Below are positions 43,957 to 52,928 of a stretch of 64,000 bases of DNA, piece after piece (position 1 is the first letter of the stretch; each line of letters starts with the position of its first letter). Both the position numbers and the translations under genes were made by a program. The notes under the pieces are model-generated. The model saw only the letters and a program-made list of their open reading frames with translations. It searched no databases and was not told where the DNA came from. Source of the stretch: CBDDEH01 sp965226865 (GTDB lineage Bacteria; Chloroflexota; Dehalococcoidia; Lucifugimonadales; JAGWBF01); NCBI GenBank assembly GCA_965226865.1, contig CBDDEH010000002.1, positions 124,001-188,000 of the forward strand, written 5' to 3'.

Positions 43957-44868
43957 CTAAACACGGTCGGCTTGGTGCTCTTCAAGATTGCTAAACTCCG
44001 ATAACGTGGAGATTCTGCGGAATTCTTCCCGTAGTTTTTTGTATCCCTGGTCCAACTCGTCAGCTTTGTTTCCCAGATTTCTTACATGGGTCTCGTAGAA
44101 CACTTTCCAGGCTTGGTCGATGAGATCGAACTGGTTTGAAAGCCTGGCTATGTCATTTCTGACCCGGTCCGCGTCTTCCGAAAGCCTCAGCGCTTGAACG
44201 CCAGTCTTGATGAGCTCGACTTTGTGGGAAATCGTTAGAGGTGATACGACTTGAACTCCCCGCTTGGTAAAGCCTCGAAGCAGGTCGTAGGCTTCAGTTG
44301 CCAGAAAGTGATACACCCCTTCCGACGGAATATACGCAAAAGCGAATTCGGCTGAGCCGTTCTCCGGACACACATAATCCTGGGAAATCTTGTCCAGATG
44401 ACCCTTAACGTCCCTTATATATTGCTTTTTGAAAGCATCCTTCGCACCGGATTCGGTGGCCTCGATCATATTCCTGTAGTTGTCCAGCGGGAACTTGGAA
44501 TCTATGCAGATCAAACCCACGGTTGATCTGATGTGGGCATCGGGAGATTTACCATCCAGAACCCGGACTCTCATACCAAACATATCCGGAGGCAACTGGT
44601 CTTCGAGAATCGTTTCAAGGCTCATTTCCCCGATGGAGGCCCTTTCCTTGGGCACGCGGAGCATCTGTTCTATCGACGTATGGGTTTCCCTAATGTCCCG
44701 GACGTGAGCGGTCAGTTGCCCGACTTTCTCATCCAACCCTGACTCTCGCCATACCTTGGATATGGCAGGCTCTACATCCTTCGACTCGATTTTGCCACGC
44801 CTGTATACCAACACTATCAGGCCGACCAGGAGAACCAGAACGACGCTTAACAGAATTATCGCCGCCAA
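43957..44868 (-). CDS. rmuC: RmuC-family protein
   Basis: 303 residues. N-terminal membrane helix (IILLSVVLVLLVGLIVLVYR), then the RmuC domain with LEDQLPPDMFGM, GLICIDSKFPLDNYRNMIEA, AFAYIPSEGVYHFLATEAYD and VVSPLTISHKV. RmuC proteins limit DNA inversions and have an endonuclease-like fold (PD-(D/E)xK type; DSKFPL core). The coiled-coil portion is short. It lies between the pmbA- and tldD-like genes with small gaps. Confidence 0.9.
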   Translation of the reverse strand: MAAIILLSVVLVLLVGLIVLVYRRGKIESKDVEPAISKVWRESGLDEKVGQLTAHVRDIRETHTSIEQMLRVPKERASIGEMSLETILEDQLPPDMFGMRVRVLDGKSPDAHIRSTVGLICIDSKFPLDNYRNMIEATESGAKDAFKKQYIRDVKGHLDKISQDYVCPENGSAEFAFAYIPSEGVYHFLATEAYDLLRGFTKRGVQVVSPLTISHKVELIKTGVQALRLSEDADRVRNDIARLSNQFDLIDQAWKVFYETHVRNLGNKADELDQGYKKLREEFRRISTLSEFSNLEEHQADRV

Positions 44869-44908
44869 TTATACCCTCACGCTTGAGACCAGCATCGCAC
44901 GGCGCCCG

Positions 44909-46477
44909 CTAACCATTGCCCGTCAGGCGGGCGATACTACGCATGGTTGGGCCTCCGTTGCTCATGCGTTTAGCCTGCATGGGCTGGCCCTTGCCGCAGT
45001 TGGGTATGGGGTACATTTTGAAGTCTTTGCCCACAGCGTCTATGCGCATGAAGTAATCACGGCTATCTGAGGTTATGCCTCCATCCCGATAAAGCTGACC
45101 TAGCTCGCCGTTGTTGATCTCGTATACTCTAACCGCCGTAATACGGAAGTTTTCTCTGGATTCGGCTATCGAGGGGACACGATGTCCCGAAACATAGTAA
45201 CCGTGGTCCACCTCTTTGATTATTTTCTCGGGGTCCTGATCACCGGGGCTGAAAACCGTATTGGTCATACGAATCAGGGGCACCAGGTTGGCCTCGGTAG
45301 CCCTTGCCGAGCCGTTGGGCTCTACATCGAGGATCGCCGCTGTCTGGCGGTTGTTCAGGAACTCTTCGAAGACGCCGTTGCGTATGTGATACGCCCTTCT
45401 GGCAGGCGTACCGTCGTGGTCGTAGCCAAAGGACCCGAAGCCCTCCATGGTTGGGTCGGAAAAGGCGTTAACCAGTGGTGAAGCTATCTGCTTGCCTATC
45501 TGGTTGTCTTTCAGATCCCTGAAGAACCAGCTCCTTCCCGCGTACGAAGTTTCATATTTAAGGGCCCTGTCCAACTCCGAAGGATGCCCGACCACCTCGT
45601 GTACCAGCAGGGTATTGAAATGGGGATCGGTGACCACCGGCACTTCCTTGTCCGGTGGACTTAGGTGAGGCGCGTTAGCGACTTCGACGGCGTCGGCGCC
45701 CAGCTTCTTGCAGAAGTCTGCAAACCTTGGGAGCGTGATGGGGCCGTCGTCGTAGCCCTCGGTCAATATTTCCCAACCGCGTTGATGGCCCGTGAAATCA
45801 TATATTTCAAGATTCCCCTGATCGCTGTTGCAGATCGCTATTACAAAGCCCTCTGTTTGGGCAAAGCTCTGATCGATGTTGGCGCCTTCGGAGCTACAGA
45901 AGAGCTCACGGATCAGGGAGGTGCTGCAGGAAGCCGCGCAATAGACCACCTGCTTGCTCACGCCCATTGCCGCCTTGCAGCCATCAACAGCCATCTTGAC
46001 GGTCTCTGCGATGCCTACGGACCTGGGATCAACGGAGTACACCGCCGCCAGAGAGTCCTGGGCGATTTTCACCGGAGCTAGTTGGGTGTCGTAAAAGCTC
46101 TGCGCTAAAACTTCGAAACGATCGCGAACCTCGTTTTTCATCTGGGCATTAGCCTTGGCGCGCTGATGGGCCTGCTTTATTCCATCCCATACAACTTCGC
46201 CGATGCGGTCTGTATCCGTAGTGCCCAAAACTTTACCATAGTACCCGGGGGCAGCCAGTCCAGGGCCCGCAATCACCCTCACACCCAGATCGAAGGCGTA
46301 GTCCTCAGCACTGGCCTTTTCGTTGCCATTCTCGGAGATGGCGCCCTTCCCTTCGGACACCTGTAGGCGCACGTCGCAGTACCGTAAGCCCGATAAACGT
46401 CTGGCATTCTCAGTCGCCAGGCTGTAAATCAGGGGCCGCACCTTTTCCAGGAATTCGACCTCGACTCGCTGAGGCAT
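44909..46477 (-). CDS. TldD-family metalloprotease subunit
   Basis: 522 residues. The metal motif is LLVHEVVGHPSELDRAL (HExxxH), with a downstream Cys-rich C-terminus (MYPIPNCGKGQP). N-terminal YCDVRLQVSEGKGAI, then SFYDTQLAPVKIAQDSLAAVYS. Partners the PmbA-like protein encoded downstream at 42369. First gene of the tldD-rmuC-pmbA group on the minus strand. Confidence 0.9.
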   Translation of the reverse strand: MPQRVEVEFLEKVRPLIYSLATENARRLSGLRYCDVRLQVSEGKGAISENGNEKASAEDYAFDLGVRVIAGPGLAAPGYYGKVLGTTDTDRIGEVVWDGIKQAHQRAKANAQMKNEVRDRFEVLAQSFYDTQLAPVKIAQDSLAAVYSVDPRSVGIAETVKMAVDGCKAAMGVSKQVVYCAASCSTSLIRELFCSSEGANIDQSFAQTEGFVIAICNSDQGNLEIYDFTGHQRGWEILTEGYDDGPITLPRFADFCKKLGADAVEVANAPHLSPPDKEVPVVTDPHFNTLLVHEVVGHPSELDRALKYETSYAGRSWFFRDLKDNQIGKQIASPLVNAFSDPTMEGFGSFGYDHDGTPARRAYHIRNGVFEEFLNNRQTAAILDVEPNGSARATEANLVPLIRMTNTVFSPGDQDPEKIIKEVDHGYYVSGHRVPSIAESRENFRITAVRVYEINNGELGQLYRDGGITSDSRDYFMRIDAVGKDFKMYPIPNCGKGQPMQAKRMSNGGPTMRSIARLTGNG

Positions 46478-46587
46478 GGGCTTACTCCTTAAGGTCCGCT
46501 TGGGCTGACGAAGAACCCCGGCATAGTATCAACGCGGGTACTTCGCCACCCTGATCGAATGGGCCAGAATGACAAACCGGTGCTCGC

Positions 46588-48273
46588 CTAGCGGGTAACG
46601 GCGCCCTCGGAAGCCGAGGAGACCAGCTTGGCGTATTTGGCCAGGGCGCCGGTTGGGTATTCAGGTATGGGAGGTCTCCACGCCCTGCGGCGCTTCCCCA
46701 TTTCTTCCTCTGTTATCCCCAATTCCAGTTTGCGCTCGGGTATATCCAGAGTTACTAGCTCTCCATCCTGAACCAGGGCTATCGGCCCTCCTACAGCGGC
46801 CTCCGGGGCCACGTGGCCGGCCATAAGGCCTCTGGTGGCTCCTGAAAATCTTCCGTCGGTTATCAGAGCCACCTCCTGGCCAAGACCCTGACCTACGAGA
46901 GCCGCGGTCACAGCAAGCATCTCTCTCATGCCCGGTCCCCCCTTGGGCCCTTCGTACCGGATTACTACCACGTCGCCGGACTGAATCTGACGAGACTGGA
47001 TCGCCCTGAAAGCGTCTTGCTCGCGGTTGAACACCCGGGCGGGTCCCTGGTGCCGGACGTGCTGGCTGGCAACCACTTTGATCACACAGCCCTCGGGTGC
47101 CAGGTTGCCTTTCAGTATCACCAGGCCGCCTGAATCCGCTTTTGGCTTCTCGACTGGATAGACTACATCCTGGTCTTCGATAACTTGTAGAGCATCCAGG
47201 TTTTCCCTAACCGTCTTACCTGTCACGGTCAACGCATCGCCGTGGAGGAGACCTGCCGCCAGGAGACGCTTCATGACCAACGGCACACCGCCGTACCTGT
47301 GCAGGTCCGCCATTACGTATTTGCCTCCAGGTCGCATATCTACGATATAGGGCGTGCGGTTGCTGATCAGGTCGAAATCATCGATGTTGAGCGTGACCTC
47401 GGCTTCCCTGGCAATGGCCAGCAGATGCAATACGGCGTTCGTCGAGCCGCCCATGGCAGCAACAACCGTTATGGCGTTCTCCAAGGCCTTTCGGGTCAGA
47501 ATGTCTCTGGGATTTATTTCCATCTCCAGCAAGTTAAGCACGGCCTGCCCTGCCTGATACGCGTTCGAGAGCACTGCTTCGTCTACCGCCGGAATAGAAG
47601 CTGCGCCAGGTAGAGACATTCCGAGGGCCTCTATTGCAGCGGCCATTGTGTTCGCCGTGAACAATCCCGCGCAGGCTCCCTCACCCGGACAAGCAAGGCC
47701 TTCCAGCTCCGTAAGGTCCTCGATAGAACAACGGCCACTGGAATAGGCGCCTACAGCTTCGAATACGTCCTGAATGTTCACGTCGTTGTTCCGGTAGTTG
47801 CCGGGCATTATGGTCCCACCGTAGACGAACACAGAGGGTATATTGAGCCTGGCGGCAGCCATAACTGTGCCCGGGAGAGTCTTGTCACAACCGGCCAGTG
47901 TAACCAACCCATCGAAGCGCTGCCCGAACGCGACCAACTCAACGGAGTCGGCGATGACCTCCCGGCTGACCAAGGAAGCTTTCATTCCCTCGGTGCCCAT
48001 GGAGATACCATCGCTAATGGCGATGGTGCCGAACTCGAAGGGTGTGGCTCCAGCCGCTCTGGTCCCCTCTTTTACTTTTTGGGCAAGCCTGTCCAGGTGG
48101 ACGTTGCAAGGGGTCACGTCGCTTGCCGTGTTTGCTACACCGATAAATGGCTTGTCCATGTCTTCACGGCTTAGCCCCATGGCAAGAAGCATAGCGCGGG
48201 CTGGAGCACGTTCGGGTCCTTCCGTGATCTCCCAGCTCCTGTGTTTCAGCTTAGAGCCCGTAGTAGTTACCAT
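46588..48273 (-). CDS. ilvD: Dihydroxy-acid dehydratase
   Basis: 561 residues. Iron-sulfur cluster cysteines: NTASDVTPCNVHLDRLA, LAGCDKTLPGTVMAA and CPGEGACAGLFTANTMA. Other blocks: SDGISMGTEGMKASL, GGSTNAVLHLLAIA, PAVDEAVLSN, DGRFSGATRGLMAGHVAPEA. It dehydrates 2,3-dihydroxy-acids to 2-oxoacids in valine/isoleucine synthesis. Single gene; the rest of the ilv pathway is not in the window, although an acetolactate-synthase-like enzyme is at 18404. Confidence 0.97.
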   Translation of the reverse strand: MVTTTGSKLKHRSWEITEGPERAPARAMLLAMGLSREDMDKPFIGVANTASDVTPCNVHLDRLAQKVKEGTRAAGATPFEFGTIAISDGISMGTEGMKASLVSREVIADSVELVAFGQRFDGLVTLAGCDKTLPGTVMAAARLNIPSVFVYGGTIMPGNYRNNDVNIQDVFEAVGAYSSGRCSIEDLTELEGLACPGEGACAGLFTANTMAAAIEALGMSLPGAASIPAVDEAVLSNAYQAGQAVLNLLEMEINPRDILTRKALENAITVVAAMGGSTNAVLHLLAIAREAEVTLNIDDFDLISNRTPYIVDMRPGGKYVMADLHRYGGVPLVMKRLLAAGLLHGDALTVTGKTVRENLDALQVIEDQDVVYPVEKPKADSGGLVILKGNLAPEGCVIKVVASQHVRHQGPARVFNREQDAFRAIQSRQIQSGDVVVIRYEGPKGGPGMREMLAVTAALVGQGLGQEVALITDGRFSGATRGLMAGHVAPEAAVGGPIALVQDGELVTLDIPERKLELGITEEEMGKRRRAWRPPIPEYPTGALAKYAKLVSSASEGAVTR

Positions 48274-48361
48274 TCATACACTCCATATATGTCGGGCAAT
48301 TCAGCGTATAGCAGACCCCATTATAAGAGGGCTAGCTTTGGTTCACAACTGCATGGAGCAG

Positions 48362-49321
48362 CTAGCTGCTCCTACCCATCAGATAGGCCATCAGCGCTTC
48401 CTCAGAGGTGTAGCGAAACCGAAACCCTGTCTCTTTTTTGAGCTTCCCGATGCTGACCACCATCGGATAACGGATGAAGTTGAGGCCCACCGCAGGAGAA
48501 CTCTTCTGTATCCCAAGCTTCCAGGACAATTGGGTAAGTGGATAGGCGATCGCGGATGGAAGGGTGATCAGATTCCGTTCGGCGAGAACCGCCATTTTCC
48601 TATAATGGACCACTCTTTCTCCGGCAACATTGAATACGCCAGGACGTGGCTCCTTTATCAGCAAACAAAGAAGCTTGGCCAGGTCATCCTCATGCACAAA
48701 CTGAAAGGGAGGGTTACATCCCGAAATACCCAAAAACACCGGCTGAAAGAAAGAGCGCGTAACGAAATTGTCGGCGGCGGGACCCAAGACGACGCAAGAG
48801 CGCAGCACCGTTACCTCGATATTAGGATTCTCCTTTGAGAATTCTCGGATCATTGATTCACAGAGACCCTTGTCCTGAGAGTACTGAAAACCGGGAAGAG
48901 GCCGCATAGGGGCTTCTTCGGTTATGGGCGTAGGGTTGTCTTTGTAGGCACCGTACACGGTATGTGTGCTGAGGTAGATTAAATTAGTTACCTTAGCTGC
49001 CTGGCAGGCGTGCAATACGTTAGCCAGGCCCTTTAAATTGGCTTCTCGAATCGCCCTAGTCTCCTGGACATCGCGTCCTGGGCCAAAATTAAACGCGAGA
49101 TGAACCACTGTATTGATCTTCATGTCCCGGAGGGTCTGATCCAGGGAATCCGTGACGTCTTGCCGCACGGAGATTACGTTTCGCACTGGCAAAGGAAGGG
49201 GGTTGGTATCTATAGCCGCCACTCGTGGCAGCTCTTCCTGCTCCTCCAGCTTGTAAAGGAGGCGTGTACCTATATACCCCGCAGCGCCGGTTATCGCGGC
49301 TACCGGAGCGCGTTCAGCCAT
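48362..49321 (-). CDS. NAD-dependent sugar epimerase/dehydratase (extended SDR)
   Basis: 319 residues. Glycine motif AITGAAGYIGTRLLYKL (GxxGxxG), catalytic YSQDKGLCESMIREF (YxxxK), HLAFNFGPGRDVQE, and VEVTVLRSCVVLGP-like block. Extended SDR fold acting on a sugar or sugar nucleotide. Its ATG overlaps the end of the C-glycoside-deglycosidase-beta-like gene by 8 bp; it closes the sugar-acid cassette that continues the hopanoid array. Confidence 0.85.
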   Translation of the reverse strand: MAERAPVAAITGAAGYIGTRLLYKLEEQEELPRVAAIDTNPLPLPVRNVISVRQDVTDSLDQTLRDMKINTVVHLAFNFGPGRDVQETRAIREANLKGLANVLHACQAAKVTNLIYLSTHTVYGAYKDNPTPITEEAPMRPLPGFQYSQDKGLCESMIREFSKENPNIEVTVLRSCVVLGPAADNFVTRSFFQPVFLGISGCNPPFQFVHEDDLAKLLCLLIKEPRPGVFNVAGERVVHYRKMAVLAERNLITLPSAIAYPLTQLSWKLGIQKSSPAVGLNFIRYPMVVSIGKLKKETGFRFRYTSEEALMAYLMGRSS

Positions 49322-49685
49322 CGACCGTGACGTCAGTAAAGTCGAATTGAAGCGCTCCCAATCCCGCCACTTCGAATCCCATGGTAATTGTATGGGGGCC
49401 GGCGTCCACGGAGAAATTCTTGATGATGATGGTCGTGCTCTTGTTTATTGCGAGAGTAAACGGAACTTTCTGAGATACGTCGCTAAAGGGAACTTCGTTT
49501 CCGTCCAAGGAGAAAAAGCAGTCTTTGATGGGGACCTCATTGCCATCTACCACCAAAGGAAAGAGTCTCTTTGCGTACCCTGAGCCCAGCTTGTTGGAAA
49601 GCTGGAACTGGACCCCCTCAGCAGCCTTGCGAAGGCTCCCTTTAACATATAGTCTGCGCAACAAGAAGCTAGGAACGGTTACCAC
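49314..49685 (-). CDS. C-glycoside deglycosidase beta-subunit-like protein (DUF6379-like)
   Basis: 123 residues from GTG with AAAGGAGAG upstream. An all-beta small protein: LLRRLYVKGSLRKAAEGVQF, RLFPLVVDGNEVPIKDCFFS, LDGNEVPFSDVS, then FTLAINKSTTIIIKNFSVD. The VDGNEVP…LDGNEVPFSD rhythm and final GALQFDFTDV match my recollection of the DUF6379/CGDB family, beta subunits that complex with TIM-barrel alpha subunits to break C-glycosidic bonds. No TIM-barrel gene is adjacent; the neighbours are an SDR and a class II aldolase. Resemblance is by pattern only. Confidence 0.55.
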   Translation of the reverse strand: MVTVPSFLLRRLYVKGSLRKAAEGVQFQLSNKLGSGYAKRLFPLVVDGNEVPIKDCFFSLDGNEVPFSDVSQKVPFTLAINKSTTIIIKNFSVDAGPHTITMGFEVAGLGALQFDFTDVTVDG

Positions 49686-50388
49686 GCTTCTCTCCTTTCA
49701 TCGTGTTGATCTTTGTGTTGGTAAGCGATCGGGCTTCCCTTTGCATTTTAAAGAGTTCACGCTCTATCTCGATGATCTCTTGCGGAAGCGTTTTCGCCTG
49801 GCCCAGCAGCGACGCGTAAACAAAAATCTTAGCTACTCTTTCCGCAAGTAGACAGACTTCCAGCGCTTCCGACGGACCCGGACCGACGCCGACCAGTCCA
49901 TGATTACGTAGCATAACAGCGTTCCGGTCTCCAATAGCATGACAGGCCCTTGAAGCCAATTCTTCAGTGGATGGGAAACCATACTCCGCTACCGGCACAC
50001 TCCCGCCGATCTTCATGACCATCTCGTCGACAATGGGCGGAATTTCGATGCCGGCTACGGAAGCTACGGACACAAAGGTGGAGTGGGTGTGTATTATAGC
50101 ATCCACATCGGCCCTGGCTTTGTAGAGTGTCAGGTGTAACGCTGACTCGGAGGAGGGGACGTTCTCGCCCTCTACCTGGTCTCCTTCCAGGTCTATGGCA
50201 ACGAAATCCTCAGGTGTCAAATCTCTATATGGCTTACCACTGGGTGTTATCAAGATAACTCCCTGCTTATGATCGCCGGACAGACGCATACTTGCGTTGC
50301 CGCTTGAAGCGACTACCAAGTCATGCCTGACCATTTCCACTGAGACCTCTAAGAGAAGTTTTCTCTCGACGAGCCAGTCGCTCAACAC
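49669..50388 (-). CDS. Class II aldolase/adducin-family protein
   Basis: 239 residues. Zinc-binding His residues in IIHTHSTFVSVASVAG (HTH) and MLRNHGLVGVG; the catalytic acid probably in SSESALHLTLYK; SGNASMRLSG and LITPSGKPYRDLTPEDF are family-typical. Cleaves or epimerises phosphorylated sugars such as fuculose-1-P or ribulose-5-P. It follows the FGGY kinase gene in the same operon, as in many pentose/hexose-acid pathways. Confidence 0.88.
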   Translation of the reverse strand: MLSDWLVERKLLLEVSVEMVRHDLVVASSGNASMRLSGDHKQGVILITPSGKPYRDLTPEDFVAIDLEGDQVEGENVPSSESALHLTLYKARADVDAIIHTHSTFVSVASVAGIEIPPIVDEMVMKIGGSVPVAEYGFPSTEELASRACHAIGDRNAVMLRNHGLVGVGPGPSEALEVCLLAERVAKIFVYASLLGQAKTLPQEIIEIERELFKMQREARSLTNTKINTMKGEKRGNRS

Positions 50389-50409
50389 TCCTCCCGCCTG
50401 ATCAAGTCG

Positions 50410-51909
50410 TTAGGAATCCCATCCAAGACGCGAATATTGTTCCAGCCATCTTTCGAAGGATCCCTGATAGGTCGCCACGTCTACCGGGCTGCTAGGATCT
50501 ACTCGCTCACATTGCCGGGCTGCTAATTCACAGGCCCGTTCAAAGGCTGCGGGTCCGTTTACTATCGAGGTGGCTCTCATGGCGGCGCCTCTGCCGCTTA
50601 CGTCGGGTACGAGGCTGCGTCTGATGGGGAGCCCCAAGACGTTGGCAAGGATTGGGGCTAACACCCGGCTTCTGGCGATCCCGCCGCCCAAATAAAGCTC
50701 CCGGGTATCCAGACCGGTGACATCACGCAGAGTAGCTAAATTTGCCTTCACGCTATAGGCGATGTTTTCGAACGCAGCCCTGAAAAGCTGGCCGCGGCTA
50801 GTCTCCTGAAAGCTAACGGGAGTTGGAAACAGGATACCGCCCATTCGCAAGCCAGCTTTCGGAGAGCTCGTCGGACCCGGTCCCAAGAAAGACACCACTC
50901 CGTCTGGCGAGGCCGTATCATGACAGACCAAATCGTCGACTTCTTTGAACGACTCATCTGATCCAAGGACGACGTCTTTCAACCACCTGTATGAGTTGCC
51001 CACGTCACCGAGATTACTTTCCGCTACCCACAAGCCGTCATCGGGGAACAATCCAACCCAGGTCCTCATCTGGTCATCAAAACTGGGCCTAGAAGTCAAC
51101 ACCTGGAGCGCGCCGCTCCAACCTATCACCAGGCCGGTATCCCCTTCCTCTTTGAGACCAAGACCCAATAGCCCGCACTGCGTATCTGGGCCTGCCAATA
51201 CAACCGGGACTCCAGCGCGCAAACCCCATGAGCCAGCCAACTCATTAGTAAGCGAGCCTGCGGGCTCCAACCCGTTGGAAAAGGGTGGTAATAAGGAAGG
51301 CGTAACGCCGAGACGTTCCATCAACTCCGGATTCCTGTCCCTGGAAATCACGTCGGCGAGTCCTGCCTCCACATCCAGAGACCTTTCCGCCGCCAGGTTG
51401 CCGGTGAGCTTGAAAGCAAGCCAGCCAGCGATCGTCAGAACGATCTCGATCTGGGAATATCTTTCGGAGTACACCTCGAGGAACCACCGTAACCTGGCTG
51501 GAGCGAACAACATAGACGGCAGATGTCCGGTGGAGGCGTATATTTCCTCGGATTGGTCCTCGTCCATCGCCGAGCCCTGGAAAACAGCACGAAGATCTAT
51601 GTTCGGGCCACAATACAAGGGATCCCCGCCGCTATCTAAAAAGACCACGCCTTGGCGCTGGCTGGTAACGCTAATGACAGATATATTCGGGCCGGTAATT
51701 CCAGCTTCTTTCAGGGCTTCCCGCACTACTTCTCTCAGACTTTCCAACAGAGACTGGGGGTCGAACTCCTTGGCCAAGGCCGACAGGCCTTCGGGCGTGT
51801 GGTAGTGGACCGGTGCGCTGGCGCTCGCAATCGGCGTGGCAAACGAGTCGGTCACTACCGCGTGGACGCTACTGGTACCTACGTCAAGGGCCAGGATATG
51901 GCTACCCAC
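50410..51909 (-). CDS. FGGY-family carbohydrate kinase
   Basis: About 499 residues from GTG 51909, chosen for the GGAGG five bases upstream (the frame is open to 51936). ATPase fold: HILALDVGTSSVHAVVTDS, GWSGALQVLTSRPSFDDQ-like block, and REL-YLGGGIARSRVLAPILAN near the C-terminus. FGGY kinases phosphorylate gluconate, xylulose, ribulose and similar. Substrate unknown. Overlaps the 2-hydroxyacid dehydrogenase stop by 8 bp. Confidence 0.9.
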   Translation of the reverse strand: MGSHILALDVGTSSVHAVVTDSFATPIASASAPVHYHTPEGLSALAKEFDPQSLLESLREVVREALKEAGITGPNISVISVTSQRQGVVFLDSGGDPLYCGPNIDLRAVFQGSAMDEDQSEEIYASTGHLPSMLFAPARLRWFLEVYSERYSQIEIVLTIAGWLAFKLTGNLAAERSLDVEAGLADVISRDRNPELMERLGVTPSLLPPFSNGLEPAGSLTNELAGSWGLRAGVPVVLAGPDTQCGLLGLGLKEEGDTGLVIGWSGALQVLTSRPSFDDQMRTWVGLFPDDGLWVAESNLGDVGNSYRWLKDVVLGSDESFKEVDDLVCHDTASPDGVVSFLGPGPTSSPKAGLRMGGILFPTPVSFQETSRGQLFRAAFENIAYSVKANLATLRDVTGLDTRELYLGGGIARSRVLAPILANVLGLPIRRSLVPDVSGRGAAMRATSIVNGPAAFERACELAARQCERVDPSSPVDVATYQGSFERWLEQYSRLGWDS

Positions 51910-52903
51910 GACGCCTCCAAACCGACCTATTGACAATGTTGCGTGGCCTTACACCAGCCATGTAACGCTTGATGTCCTCCACCATGCTCCAGGACTGGCG
52001 CTCGACGGTGCCGTCCGTTGCTCCTGCTATATGTGGTGTGAGCATGACGTTGTCCAACCCTAACAACGGACTGTCAGGAGGAATTGGATGGGACGGATGC
52101 ACGTCCAGAGCTATCCCAGCGATGTGCCCCGACCTTAGGCCATCGACCAAAGCGTCCTCGTCGATCGTGCGGTAGGACGCCGTATTGACTATGTAGCAGC
52201 CTGGTTTCATTTGACTTAAGTGTCGCCTGTCGAGTAGACCGTCAGTCTCGGACGTCTCCGATGTGTGGATGGACACGAAGTCCGATTTGCCGACTAACTG
52301 ATCGAGGGTCATTAGCAGAGCCGTAGCTTTTTTCCGGCCTGGCGTTCCCACATATGGATCGTAAGCGACTACATTCATGCCGAAGGCATTCGCCAACCTG
52401 GCAACTCTTCGCCCAATAGAACCGAGTCCTATAAGTCCGAGGGTCTTTCCATGTAATTCAACTCCCCTCATCGAGATATACGGTTCGACAGGATTTTCCC
52501 AGTCGCCGCCGTGAACGTATCGGTTTAGGGGCACGATCCTCCTCGCCATGGAAATCAAAAGTCCCATAGTTAGTTCCGCTACCCCCTGGGCATTTCGACC
52601 CGGTACGTTAACAACGACGACCCCGTGCTTTGTCGCCGATTCCAGATCGATATGGTCCAGGCTATTTCTGCATACGCCCAAAAACTTCAATGCCGTGACA
52701 TCGCCAAACACCTCTTCGAAAATGAAGTCGGCCTCGACCATGAGTATTTCGATGCCATCCGCGTTGATTCGGTTAGAGAGTTCATCGGGCGAGTAAAGCT
52801 TGCGGGTCGATGTCCAGCTTTCGTAAGCTACAGGCAGGATACGCTGCAAATCGTCGAGGGCATCTTGTAAGAAAGGCGCCAATACCAAGGCCCTGCTACT
52901 CAC
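51902..52903 (-). CDS. D-2-hydroxyacid dehydrogenase family protein
   Basis: 333 residues. NAD-binding: GKTLGLIGLGSIGRRVARLA; family blocks GVVVVNVPGRNAQGVAELTM, GIALDVHPSHPIPPDSPLLG and MLTPHIAGATDG. The usual catalytic Arg (in NTARGG) is replaced: here NTASYRTIDE, with the Arg two residues further on, and the expected DVFxxEP reads DVHPSHP. The His of TPHIAG is kept. Activity may be altered. First gene of the sugar-acid cassette, 25 bp after the squalene/phytoene synthase. Confidence 0.85.
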   Translation of the reverse strand: MSSRALVLAPFLQDALDDLQRILPVAYESWTSTRKLYSPDELSNRINADGIEILMVEADFIFEEVFGDVTALKFLGVCRNSLDHIDLESATKHGVVVVNVPGRNAQGVAELTMGLLISMARRIVPLNRYVHGGDWENPVEPYISMRGVELHGKTLGLIGLGSIGRRVARLANAFGMNVVAYDPYVGTPGRKKATALLMTLDQLVGKSDFVSIHTSETSETDGLLDRRHLSQMKPGCYIVNTASYRTIDEDALVDGLRSGHIAGIALDVHPSHPIPPDSPLLGLDNVMLTPHIAGATDGTVERQSWSMVEDIKRYMAGVRPRNIVNRSVWRRRG

Positions 52904-52928
52904 TATGTCTCCTTGGCCCAGCCACCCT

